From Pseudomonas tohonis (GTDB lineage Bacteria; Pseudomonadota; Gammaproteobacteria; Pseudomonadales; Pseudomonadaceae), in NCBI RefSeq assembly GCF_012767755.2, contig NZ_AP023189.1, positions 1,922,001 to 1,986,000 on the forward strand: a stretch of DNA of 64,000 nucleotides. Reading direction: 5' to 3'. Positions 35,772 through 48,570 of the stretch are shown in pieces. The notes below the pieces were generated by a model. The model ran no database searches. It was not told the DNA's origin and worked only from the letters and a program-made list of their open reading frames with translations. The stretch's first letter is position 1. Each line of letters opens with the position of its first letter. The position numbers were made by a program, and so were the translations under genes.

Positions 35772-36698
35772 ATGGCCGGTATTCTCGACACAGTCGATCA
35801 ACGCACCCAGCTGGTTGGCGAGAACCGCCTGGAAATCCTCATGTTCCGCCTGGCCGGCCGCCAGCTGTTCGCCATCAACGTGTTCAAGGTGCAGGAAGTC
35901 CTGCAACTGCCGAAGCTGACCCTGATCCCCCAGCGCCACCCCTTCGTCTGCGGAGTGGTCAACCTGCGCGGCCAGACCCTTCCGGTGATCGACCTGTCCC
36001 GCGCCATCGGCATGCGCGCGCTGGTGCCGGATGAGCGCAGCACCATCATCGTCACCGAGTACAACCGCTCCGTGCAGGCCTTCCTGGTGGGGGGCGTGGA
36101 TCGCATCCTCAACCTCAACTGGGAGTCCATCCAGCCGCCGCCCGGTGGCGCTGGTCGCCAGCACTACCTGACGGCGATCACCAAGGTGGAGGACCAGATC
36201 GTCGAGATCATCGACGTGGAGAAGGTCCTGGCCGAGATCGTGCCCATGAGCACCCGGGTGTCCGAGGAGCGCCTGAGTAATCCGCTGCTGGACAAGGCCC
36301 GTGGCCGCGAAGTGCTGCTGGTGGACGATTCCAACGTCGCCCTGACCCAGCTGCGCGAGACCCTGTCGCAGCTGGGTATCCGCACCCATTCGGCCAGCGA
36401 CGGCCTCAAGGCGCTGAACCTGCTGAAGAAGTGGGCCGATTCCGGCGAGGTGATGACCGACAAGCTGCTGATGATCTTCACTGATGCCGAGATGCCGGAG
36501 ATGGACGGCTACCGCCTGACCACCGAGATCCGCAACGACCCGCGCCTGCGCGACCTCTACGTGGTGATGCACACCTCGCTATCCGGCAGTTTCAACGACG
36601 CCATGGTGAAGAAGGTCGGCTGCGACAACTTCCTCTCCAAGTTCCAGCCGGACAAGCTGGTGGACGTGGTGGCTGACCGCCTGAAGAAGGATGAGTGA
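35772..36698 (+). CDS. cheV: Chemotaxis coupling protein CheV (CheW-REC)
   Basis: A 308-residue hybrid: a CheW domain (about 15-160, with FRLAGRQLFAINVFKVQEV) that docks to chemoreceptor arrays and CheA, and a receiver domain (about 175-300) with phospho-acceptor Asp238 in FTDAEMPEMDGYR. CheV links CheA activity to receptors and may drain phosphate for adaptation. No other chemotaxis gene is near, as usual for scattered cheV copies in Pseudomonas. AGGAG lies 6 bases before the ATG at 35772; the longer frame upstream is leader. Confidence 0.92.
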   Translation: MAGILDTVDQRTQLVGENRLEILMFRLAGRQLFAINVFKVQEVLQLPKLTLIPQRHPFVCGVVNLRGQTLPVIDLSRAIGMRALVPDERSTIIVTEYNRSVQAFLVGGVDRILNLNWESIQPPPGGAGRQHYLTAITKVEDQIVEIIDVEKVLAEIVPMSTRVSEERLSNPLLDKARGREVLLVDDSNVALTQLRETLSQLGIRTHSASDGLKALNLLKKWADSGEVMTDKLLMIFTDAEMPEMDGYRLTTEIRNDPRLRDLYVVMHTSLSGSFNDAMVKKVGCDNFLSKFQPDKLVDVVADRLKKDE

Positions 36699-36781
36699 CC
36701 TTTTTGCGAGCCGGGGTTGAGGCCCCGGCCCGCGATTCCGTATAACGGGGCCTTCGCTGACCGCCCAAGGATGCCGGCCCC

Positions 36782-37585
36782 ATGTTGCGTCTCTCCGCCC
36801 TCTATCGTTTTCCCATGAAATCCGCCATCGGCGAACGCCTGGAGCGTGCCGAGCTCGATGGCCTCGGGCTGGCCGGCGATCGACGCTGGATGCTGGTGGA
36901 TGCGAGTAATGGCCGCTTCCTCACCCAGCGCGCGCTGCCACAGATGTCGCAGCTGAGCGCGTTGTGGAACGCCGAGGGCGGCCTGACCCTGGCCACCGCC
37001 GGCCGGCCGTCGCTCGACGTGAAGCTGCCCGATCCCGACAGCGACCTGCGCGGGACCTTCATCTGGAAGGATTCCATGCGTGTACCCGATGCCGGCGATG
37101 AGGCCGCCGACTGGCTCAGCGCCTTCATCGGCAAGCCCACCCGCCTCGTGCATGTGCCCGAAAAACGCGCCCGGGATATTCCCGGGAGCCTGCTGCCGGA
37201 GGAGAAGGTCGGTTTCGCCGATGGCTTCCCGCTGCTGCTGATCGGCCAGGCCTCGCTGGATGATCTTTCCAGCCGCGTTGGCCGTCCGCTGGAGATGCTG
37301 CGCTTCCGTCCCAACCTGGTGGTGGAAGGCGGCGCGCCCTTCGCCGAGGACGAGTGGAAGCGCATCCGCATCGGCGGCGTCGAGTTCAGCGTCGCCAAGG
37401 GCTGCACCCGTTGCATCCTCACCACCATCGACCCCGCCACTGGTGAACGCAGCCCCGACCGCGAGCCCCTCACCACCCTCAAGACCTACCGTGAGCGCGA
37501 GGGCGAGGTCTATTTCGGCCAGAACCTGATCAACCGTTCCAACGGCACGCTGGAGGTGGGAATGGACGTCGAGGTGCTGGAGTAA
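36782..37585 (+). CDS. MOSC-domain protein (YcbX-like)
   Basis: A 267-residue protein with an N-terminal MOSC beta-barrel (LSALYRFPMKSAIGERLERAE, GLAGDRRWMLVD) and a C-terminal MOSC domain holding KGCTRC, with Cys208 as the likely molybdenum ligand and Cys211 next to it. It lacks the C-terminal ferredoxin domain of E. coli YcbX. MOSC proteins carry the sulfurated molybdenum cofactor and reduce N-hydroxylated compounds. The cofactor genes mobA, moaB and moeA lie 9 kb to the left. Single gene, convergent with slt. Confidence 0.87.
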   Translation: MLRLSALYRFPMKSAIGERLERAELDGLGLAGDRRWMLVDASNGRFLTQRALPQMSQLSALWNAEGGLTLATAGRPSLDVKLPDPDSDLRGTFIWKDSMRVPDAGDEAADWLSAFIGKPTRLVHVPEKRARDIPGSLLPEEKVGFADGFPLLLIGQASLDDLSSRVGRPLEMLRFRPNLVVEGGAPFAEDEWKRIRIGGVEFSVAKGCTRCILTTIDPATGERSPDREPLTTLKTYREREGEVYFGQNLINRSNGTLEVGMDVEVLE

Positions 37586-37656
37586 CCCCGCAGCGGATTT
37601 CATCCAGGAAACGAAACGGGCGCCACTTGGGCGTCCGTTTGCATTCCAGCGAGGGA

Positions 37657-39585
37657 TCACTGGTCGTCGAAGAAACGCTCGTGCCAGTCCACCAGGGGCT
37701 GCGGGGCGTTGAGCTTCTGGCCGTAGATCACCGAGTAGGACAGTACGTTCTGCACGTACTGGCGGGTTTCGTCGAAGGGGATGCTTTCCACCCAGACGTC
37801 GAAGGCCAGGTGGTTGGCCCCCTTGAGCCACTGGCGCACGCGACCGGGGCCGGCGTTGTAGGCGGCGGAGGCGAGTACGCGGTTGCCGTTGAACTGCCCG
37901 TGCACCTGGCTGAGGTAGGCGGCACCGAGCTGGATGTTGACGTCCGGGTTCAGCGCCTGTTGCGGCGAGGCCAGGGGGATGCCGAACTTGCGTGCGGTCT
38001 CCTTGGCGGTGCCGGGCATCAGCTGCATCAGGCCCATGGCGCCGACGCCCGAGCGCGCATCGGCCATGAAGGCGCTTTCCTGGCGGGTGATGGCGAAGAC
38101 CCAGCTGGAGTGCAGGCCACGCAAGCGCGCCTGCTGGGTGAGGGAGGTGCGGTGGGCCATGGGGAAGCGGATGTCCAGGTCGTCCCAGTACTGGGCCTGG
38201 CTGATGGTGCGGATGGCCGGGAAATACCACTGCATGTCATAGGCGAGCTTGGCCTGGGCGACCAGTTCGTCGCGGCTGAACAGGCGGCTTACGTAGTACC
38301 ACTCGCGGCGACCATCGACGATCTGGCCGCGATCGTGGAACTCCAGTGCGCGGCGGATGCCGGCGGTGTTGCGCACCTTCTGCACCAGGCGCGGGTCGAG
38401 GGCCAGCGGCTTGTTGTTGAGCTGGTAGGGCGCCTGGATGCGGTCGGCGGCGAGGAAGCCGTAGAAGTCGCGCTCCTTGGCCAGGGGCTGGTAGAGGCGG
38501 GCGGCTTCGGCGCTCTGCGGCTGCGCCAGCTGCAGGCTGCGGGCCTGCCAGTAACGCCAGCGGTTGGTGTTGGCCAGCTCGGCGGGCATCTGCTTGGTCA
38601 GCTTGTAGGCGTCGTCCCACTGGCCCAGGCGCAGCAGCAGGCGCGCGCGCCACTCGCTGACGGTGTTGTCGCGCAGCTTGGGGTCGTACTGGGTCATGAC
38701 CTTGAGGGCGCGCGAGTCGTAGCTCTTGGCCAGGGTCAGGCCGATCTCGCGGGCGATGGCGACCTTCTCGCTGCTGGAGAATTTCATCCGTGCGGCGTAG
38801 CCATCGAGGAGGGACATGGCTTTTTCCGGGTCCTGGCGGGCCAGGCGGCGCAGGCCCAGGCCGACTACATCGGCCATGGCCTTGTCGGCCGGCGCGAAGC
38901 GGGCGGTCTGGCTCAGCATCTGCGGGTTCTGTGCGACATCCACCAGCAACTTGCCCTGGGCCTGCAGGGTCGGCAGGCCCTTGACCAGGAAGCTGGCCAG
39001 GCCGTAGTTGCGCGCCTCGGCGGCGAGCTTGGCGCGGCGCCAGCGCATCTGCTCGGTCATCTGGCCTTCGGCGCGCCAGAGGTCGAAGAGCACGTCGCAG
39101 GCTTCCGGCTGGGACTTGCCCACCAGCCAGAGCTTTTCGGCGCTCTTGTAGCCCTCGGCCTTGAGGCCGTTCTTGATCTGGTACTGGCCATAGAGGCAGT
39201 CCAGTTCGGTGAAATTCATCTTTGGGTCGTAGTAGTTGACGAAGGTCTTCCACTCGCCGCGTTCGGCCAGCCAGCGCAACCAGCGCAGCTTCATCCAGTT
39301 GGCCTGGGGCAGGTCGCCATGCTCGGCGAGGAACTTCTCGATCTCGTCGTTGCTGGCCCATTTCAGGCGCGCGGTCAGCTCGTCATAGGCGAGATAGGGC
39401 TCCAGCGGGTAGTCGGCCAGGGCCGTGGCATAGCGCTTGTAGGGGCCGCTGTCGCCCTTGGCGAGGGCACGCTTGGCCTCGTCGTACATCTGACGTTGCT
39501 GGGCAAGAGGGACCGCGTGGGCTGCATCGAGTGTGACGGTGGTGAGAAGCAGGCAGGAGAACAGGCTGAGCAGACGACCGCGCAT
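37657..39585 (-). CDS. slt: Soluble lytic murein transglycosylase (Slt70 type)
   Basis: A 642-residue periplasmic enzyme that cleaves peptidoglycan glycan strands to 1,6-anhydro products. Signal peptide ends near residue 24 (ending DAAHA). A long superhelical U and L domain follows, then the SLT catalytic domain with the Glu near residue 503 in ITRQESAFMADARSGVGAMG and LMQLMPGTAKETA. Length and layout fit Slt70. I start at the ATG at 39585, which begins a proper signal peptide; the open frame upstream does not. Convergent with the MOSC gene, divergent from uup. Confidence 0.92.
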   Translation of the reverse strand: MRGRLLSLFSCLLLTTVTLDAAHAVPLAQQRQMYDEAKRALAKGDSGPYKRYATALADYPLEPYLAYDELTARLKWASNDEIEKFLAEHGDLPQANWMKLRWLRWLAERGEWKTFVNYYDPKMNFTELDCLYGQYQIKNGLKAEGYKSAEKLWLVGKSQPEACDVLFDLWRAEGQMTEQMRWRRAKLAAEARNYGLASFLVKGLPTLQAQGKLLVDVAQNPQMLSQTARFAPADKAMADVVGLGLRRLARQDPEKAMSLLDGYAARMKFSSSEKVAIAREIGLTLAKSYDSRALKVMTQYDPKLRDNTVSEWRARLLLRLGQWDDAYKLTKQMPAELANTNRWRYWQARSLQLAQPQSAEAARLYQPLAKERDFYGFLAADRIQAPYQLNNKPLALDPRLVQKVRNTAGIRRALEFHDRGQIVDGRREWYYVSRLFSRDELVAQAKLAYDMQWYFPAIRTISQAQYWDDLDIRFPMAHRTSLTQQARLRGLHSSWVFAITRQESAFMADARSGVGAMGLMQLMPGTAKETARKFGIPLASPQQALNPDVNIQLGAAYLSQVHGQFNGNRVLASAAYNAGPGRVRQWLKGANHLAFDVWVESIPFDETRQYVQNVLSYSVIYGQKLNAPQPLVDWHERFFDDQ

Positions 39586-39765
39586 GACACTTCCGGGTAG
39601 AGAAATCGTATGGGGCAACGGCCTGGCCGCCACCGGACCTGCGTAGCTTAGCCTGTTGCCCGGCCCGGGTGAAATCCGATCCGGCGGAGGAAACATGATG
39701 AAAAAATGGCGGATATGCCGGGGCGCAAACCGGGTAGAATGCGCCCCCTGTTTTCGGAGGCGCCC

Positions 39766-41685
<1,920 letters not shown>

Positions 41686-41708
41686 AGAATCACCGAGCTG
41701 GAGAGCCC

Positions 41709-42395
41709 ATGGCTGTCGAGTACCGCATCACCCTGGATGACGAACACGAGTTCAGCTACCGCATCGAGCTGGATCGTCAATACGATCAGGAGCGCGCGCT
41801 GGCCGCGCCGAAATGGACGCGCCTGGAGTTCCAGCAGTGCAGCAACTGCCCGCTCTCCAGGGACAAGTTCAGCCATTGCCCGGCGGCGGTCGACCTGCAC
41901 CGGGTGATCGAGGACTTCCACGGGCTGCCTGCATTCAAGAAGGCGGTGTTCCTGGTGCGCACCCCGGAGCGGGAGTACACCAAGCAGGTGGGCCTGGAAG
42001 AAGGGCTGCGGGCGTTGCTCGGGGTGATCATGGCGACCAGTGCCTGCCCGGTGCTGGGCCGCCTCAAGCCGATGGCCCAGCAACACCTGCCGTTCGCCAG
42101 CAACCAGGAGTTCATCCTGCGCGCCGTATCGCTTTATCTCGCGCGGCAGTACTTCAATTTCCGCGAAGGGCGGCATGCGGACTGGGAGCTGAAGGGGCTG
42201 GTGCGTCTGTTCCAGCAATTGCAGCTGGTCAACCAGGCGTTCTGGCAGCGCATCCATGATGTGTGCGATGGCGATTCGAACCTGAAGGCCTTCCTGACCT
42301 TCTTCTCGATGGCATCGAGCATGACCTACTCGCTGGAAACCCAGCTGCAGAAGATCCGCCCGCTGGTCATGAGCGCCGACGAAGGCTTCTTCTGA
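41709..42395 (+). CDS. Conserved protein with a Cys cluster, unknown function
   Basis: A 228-residue soluble protein. The N-terminal part is strand-rich (YRITLDDEHEFSYRIEL), followed by QCSNCPLSRDKFSHCPA, a CxxC plus Cys at about residues 45-58 that could bind zinc or a cluster, and a mostly helical C-terminal half with no membrane segment. I do not recognise a characterised family; it looks like a conserved Pseudomonas protein. It follows uup by 23 bp on the same strand, with GGAG about 6 bases before the ATG, so it is probably in the same unit. Confidence 0.75.
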   Translation: MAVEYRITLDDEHEFSYRIELDRQYDQERALAAPKWTRLEFQQCSNCPLSRDKFSHCPAAVDLHRVIEDFHGLPAFKKAVFLVRTPEREYTKQVGLEEGLRALLGVIMATSACPVLGRLKPMAQQHLPFASNQEFILRAVSLYLARQYFNFREGRHADWELKGLVRLFQQLQLVNQAFWQRIHDVCDGDSNLKAFLTFFSMASSMTYSLETQLQKIRPLVMSADEGFF

Positions 42396-42415
42396 GGCCT
42401 CCGCCGGCGGGTGGG

Positions 42416-42856
42416 TCAGTCGTTCTTCTTGAGGCGGACGGCGATCACGTCGCAGGGCGCACCATGCAGGACGTCATTGGCGGTGGAGCCCAGCAACAGG
42501 GCGAGACCGTGGCGGCCGTGGCTGCCGACGACGATGAGGTCGCAGCCCTGTTCCTCGGCGAGTCGGTGGATTTCCTGGCGCGGCTGGCCGTAGGCCAGGT
42601 GGCGCTGTTCGGTGAGCAGTTCCGGGTAGAGGCCGGCGAAGCCATCGAGGCGTTCCCGGGCCTGTTCGAACTGCTGCTGCTGGAGCATCGAGAGGTCCAT
42701 GGGTACGTCACCGCCGAAGGCCATGGCCATGGGTTCGACGATATGCACCAGCGACAGCTTGGCCTGGGTCGCCAGGGCGAGAGCCTGGGCGCGGCGCACC
42801 ACCGGGTGGCACTCGTCGGTGAGGTCGACGGCGACCAGAATGTGCTTGTAGGGCAT
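42416..42856 (-). CDS. Universal stress protein (UspA family)
   Basis: A 146-residue cytosolic protein with the Usp fold: HILVAVDLTDEC at the start (nucleotide-binding Asp) and the C-terminal VVGSHGRHGLALLLGSTANDVLHGAPCDV, which contains the GxHGxxG-x9-GS ATP-binding pattern. Expected to be an ATP-binding dimer made under stress. AAGGAGGAGT lies before the ATG, a very strong ribosome site, which decides 42856 as start. Confidence 0.92.
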   Translation of the reverse strand: MPYKHILVAVDLTDECHPVVRRAQALALATQAKLSLVHIVEPMAMAFGGDVPMDLSMLQQQQFEQARERLDGFAGLYPELLTEQRHLAYGQPRQEIHRLAEEQGCDLIVVGSHGRHGLALLLGSTANDVLHGAPCDVIAVRLKKND

Positions 42857-42943
42857 GGGTGACTCCTCCTTAAGGTTTGCGCTTGGACTCAGTATGGCCG
42901 CCACGGGTGCCCGGCGGCATGATTTTCATCATGGGATGACGTT

Positions 42944-43381
42944 ATGACCCTCTGGTTGGTGCTATTTCTCCTGCTCGCCGTGCTCAGCCCGCTGGTCTGG
43001 CTGGTGCCTTCCAAGGGGCAGCGAGGGCGCATGGAGTTGCGCATGCAGGCGAGGCGGATGGGGCTGGCCATGCAGCTCTCGCGCCAGGAGTGGCCCCATT
43101 GGTTGCCGGTCGAGCCTCCTGCCTCCTGTGCTCAATATCACCGCCCGCGCCCTCGCGGGGCCCCCGGTGCCTGGTGTTACTGGCAGGTTGCGCCCGGGCA
43201 GTGGCAGAACCAGTGGCGCGAGCCGCTGGAGGACCCGGCGATGCTGGCGCGCTTTGCGGGTCTGCCAGCGGATGTCTACAAGATCGAGGCCAATTCCCAG
43301 ATGATCGCTCTCTGCTGGGGCGAGCGGGGCACGCCCGAGGACCTGCAGCGCATCGCCGACGTGCTGCGCGCGGTGGTTTGA
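42944..43381 (+). CDS. Small membrane-anchored protein, unknown function
   Basis: A 145-residue protein with one N-terminal membrane segment (residues 2-22, LWLVLFLLLAVLSPLVWLV) then a basic stretch (KGQRGRMELRMQARRMGL) and a soluble domain with ASCAQYHRPR and CYWQVAPGQWQ. The conserved look and position next to UspA suggest a real Pseudomonas gene. No characterised family recognised. Possibly a cytoplasmic-facing anchor protein. Confidence 0.7.
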   Translation: MTLWLVLFLLLAVLSPLVWLVPSKGQRGRMELRMQARRMGLAMQLSRQEWPHWLPVEPPASCAQYHRPRPRGAPGAWCYWQVAPGQWQNQWREPLEDPAMLARFAGLPADVYKIEANSQMIALCWGERGTPEDLQRIADVLRAVV

Positions 43382-43431
43382 TGCAGGCGTCGCCCGGGCC
43401 GCGCAATGGGCCCGGGAGGGGGCGGGGTATT

Positions 43432-44244
43432 TCAGAGTTGCGTCGCGGCGTACTGGGCGGAAACGCCTTCGAGCCCGTCGATGATGCTGTCGGAATACTT
43501 GTTGATCAGGAACGGCACGCTGTTTTCGTTGTAGTTCTGCAGCGATTTCTCGATGTATCGCCACTTCGTGCCGATGCTGGTGAGTGCCTGCTTGATCTGC
43601 GGGGTGTTCTTCGGCTGCTGCTCAAGGGCTGCCAGCTGGCCGGCGAAGTCGCGCGCCAGTTCGTCGATGGGCTTGCCTTCGCCACCGCCGAAGAAGGACG
43701 CGCCGACCGAGGCGCTGCGAGAGGCGTAGTCGACGGCGATGGTCTGCATCAGCAGGCTCTGCTCGCGGCTTTGCTGGGTCAGCGGGGGGACGTTGACGCC
43801 GCTTTCCTGCTGGATCTTCCCGTAGAGCTCCTTGGCCATGGCCAGCAGCTTCTGGTTGCGGGCGGTCATGTCGGCGATGGGTTGCAGGTCGGTGAAACCC
43901 TTGGTCTTGAGCGCGACGACCAGGTTGGTCAGCTCACCGGAGTAGTCCTTCCATTGCTCGCCCAGTTGCACGCGCAGGGCCTTGGACCCGTCGCCCGGCA
44001 TTTCGGTCAGCTCCTTCAGGCGTGCATCCGCTTCCTGGACGGACTCGTCGATCATCCGCGCGTAGCGCTGGTCGCCCTCCATGCCGTTGTACATATAGAA
44101 GTCGCCCAGGCTCTTCTGCGCGGCGAGGCGCATCTGGTGCAGCTTGAGCAGGCTGGTGGCGGGGTCGGCGGCTTGAGCGGGGATGGATAGGGTGGAAAGG
44201 GTGAGCAGGGTGCCCAGCAGAATGGCAAGCGTACGGCTCGTCAT
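43432..44244 (-). CDS. Exported helical protein, unknown function
   Basis: A 270-residue protein with a clear signal peptide (MTSRTLAILLGTLLTLSTLS..., cleaved at AQA near residue 25). The mature part is nearly all helical, with no cysteines and no lipobox, so it is probably a free periplasmic protein. No family recognised with confidence. It stands alone, convergent with the small membrane protein gene, and lies upstream of the long fadBA leader on the other strand. Confidence 0.75.
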   Translation of the reverse strand: MTSRTLAILLGTLLTLSTLSIPAQAADPATSLLKLHQMRLAAQKSLGDFYMYNGMEGDQRYARMIDESVQEADARLKELTEMPGDGSKALRVQLGEQWKDYSGELTNLVVALKTKGFTDLQPIADMTARNQKLLAMAKELYGKIQQESGVNVPPLTQQSREQSLLMQTIAVDYASRSASVGASFFGGGEGKPIDELARDFAGQLAALEQQPKNTPQIKQALTSIGTKWRYIEKSLQNYNENSVPFLINKYSDSIIDGLEGVSAQYAATQL

Positions 44245-44716
44245 GTCGCTACTCCGTGTGCCTCTAGGGCGTCATCTAGTTGTTTTTGTTATTCGGCCTG
44301 TCCCGGCCGTAACGCGCGACTCTACCCGCCGCGCTGGCGTTTGGCTAGCGTGCGGCACGTCACGTTATCGAGCCTTCCGTCGCCTGCCTGATGGCTTGTC
44401 ATAACCATGCCGCATGTTGCTTTCCAGAGGGCTGCCGGGCCTGCGCAAAGGCTGGTGGCAGAGCGGGTTGAGCGTGGCTGTACGGTCACGAAGCACAATT
44501 GACAACAGCGGACTTTTCCGTGAATGTGTGCGCACCCAAATCAAACGGGCGTATGAATTGAGCGTTTGTCTTACAGAAACGTCCAATAACTACCCGATAT
44601 CGCGTCGGTGGGTGTGCCGGACCGAATCGGACTAAGCTCGACGGCAATGCCTCGAGCCGGTTCGCCGGTTGGCTCCGATGTGTACTGTTCAGCTTCCATA
44701 CCGTGGAGATCAGTTG
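44245..44716. other. Divergent intergenic region upstream of fadBA
   Basis: A 472-base gap. It holds a PsrA-type double box at 44542-44568, which overlaps a possible -10 (TATGAA at 44552) and the fadB ribosome site. I see no gene in it; short open frames on both strands lack family resemblance. The length leaves room for a small RNA, but no terminator-like hairpin was found. Confidence 0.55.
44542..44568. promoter_or_regulatory. Probable PsrA operator of fadBA (two overlapping boxes)
   Basis: Box 1 CAAACGGGCGTATG (44542-44555) matches (C/G)AAAC-N4-GTTT(G/C) with one mismatch. Box 2 GAATTGAGCGTTTG (44555-44568) matches with two. They share base 44555, the same 13-bp register as the perfect pair in front of psrA. 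PsrA is a known repressor of fadBA in P. aeruginosa, released by long-chain fatty acids. Confidence 0.65.
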
Positions 44717-48070
<3,354 letters not shown>

Positions 48071-48089
48071 GCGTCCGCTGATGGAAAAG

Positions 48090-48116
48090 ACCGGGGCCTG
48101 GGTGCCCCGGTTTTTT
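48090..48116 (+). terminator. Rho-independent terminator of fadBA
   Basis: CCGGGGC (48091-48097) with GCCCCGG (48104-48110), loop CTGGGT, followed by TTTTTT. Confidence 0.92.
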
Positions 48117-48220
48117 GCTTTCATGGGGCTTATTTCGTCAACGGGGCTGGCCAGCGGGCACGGGAGTGGGCACCATGCGCACCCTTCGCGAACCGGACCA
48201 TAGATGGACACGAGGGGAAC

Positions 48221-48457
48221 ATGAGCCTGCAACCTGGACTCTATCGTCACTACAAAGGGCAGCAGTACCGTGTGATCGGTACGGCGCGCCATTCCGAGAC
48301 CGAAGAAGAGCTGGTGGTCTACCAGGCTCTCTACGGCGAGCACGGCCTCTGGGTCCGCCCGCTGAGCATGTTCACCGAGACGGTCGAGGTGGATGGCGAG
48401 CAGATCGCCCGCTTCGCTTTGGTGACTGCCGAGTCAGATCTCTTTCCGCGTCGCTGA
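48221..48457 (+). CDS. DUF1653 protein
   Basis: A 78-residue protein that is one DUF1653 domain: [31 protein letters not shown] at the start (shown to mark the fold's first strands; first 20 residues are [20 protein letters not shown]) and [19 protein letters not shown]. Small cytosolic protein of unknown role, sometimes fused to other domains in relatives. GAGGGG lies about 5 bases before the ATG. Stands between fadA and topA. Confidence 0.87.
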   Translation: MSLQPGLYRHYKGQQYRVIGTARHSETEEELVVYQALYGEHGLWVRPLSMFTETVEVDGEQIARFALVTAESDLFPRR

Positions 48458-48481
48458 GGTATCCCGGGGCGGCGGGCAAGC

Positions 48482-48509
48482 TTGACCTCGTCTCGTTCGC
48501 CACTATATA
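48482..48509 (+). promoter_or_regulatory. Promoter of topA
   Basis: TTGACC (48482-48487), 16-base spacer, TATATA (48504-48509) inside a TATATATAG tract, 60 bases before the topA ATG. It follows the DUF1653 stop by 25 bases. topA promoters in other bacteria respond to supercoiling. Confidence 0.65.
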
Positions 48510-48570
48510 TAGCGGTGCCGCGTCAGGCGGTCCCGCCTTTCATTTATCGAATTCAGGAAATTTCCGATCC

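Noticed and set aside
36711..36728. Terminator after cheV
   Set aside because: CCGGGG and CCCCGG form only a short stem, and no T-run follows, so I do not call it.
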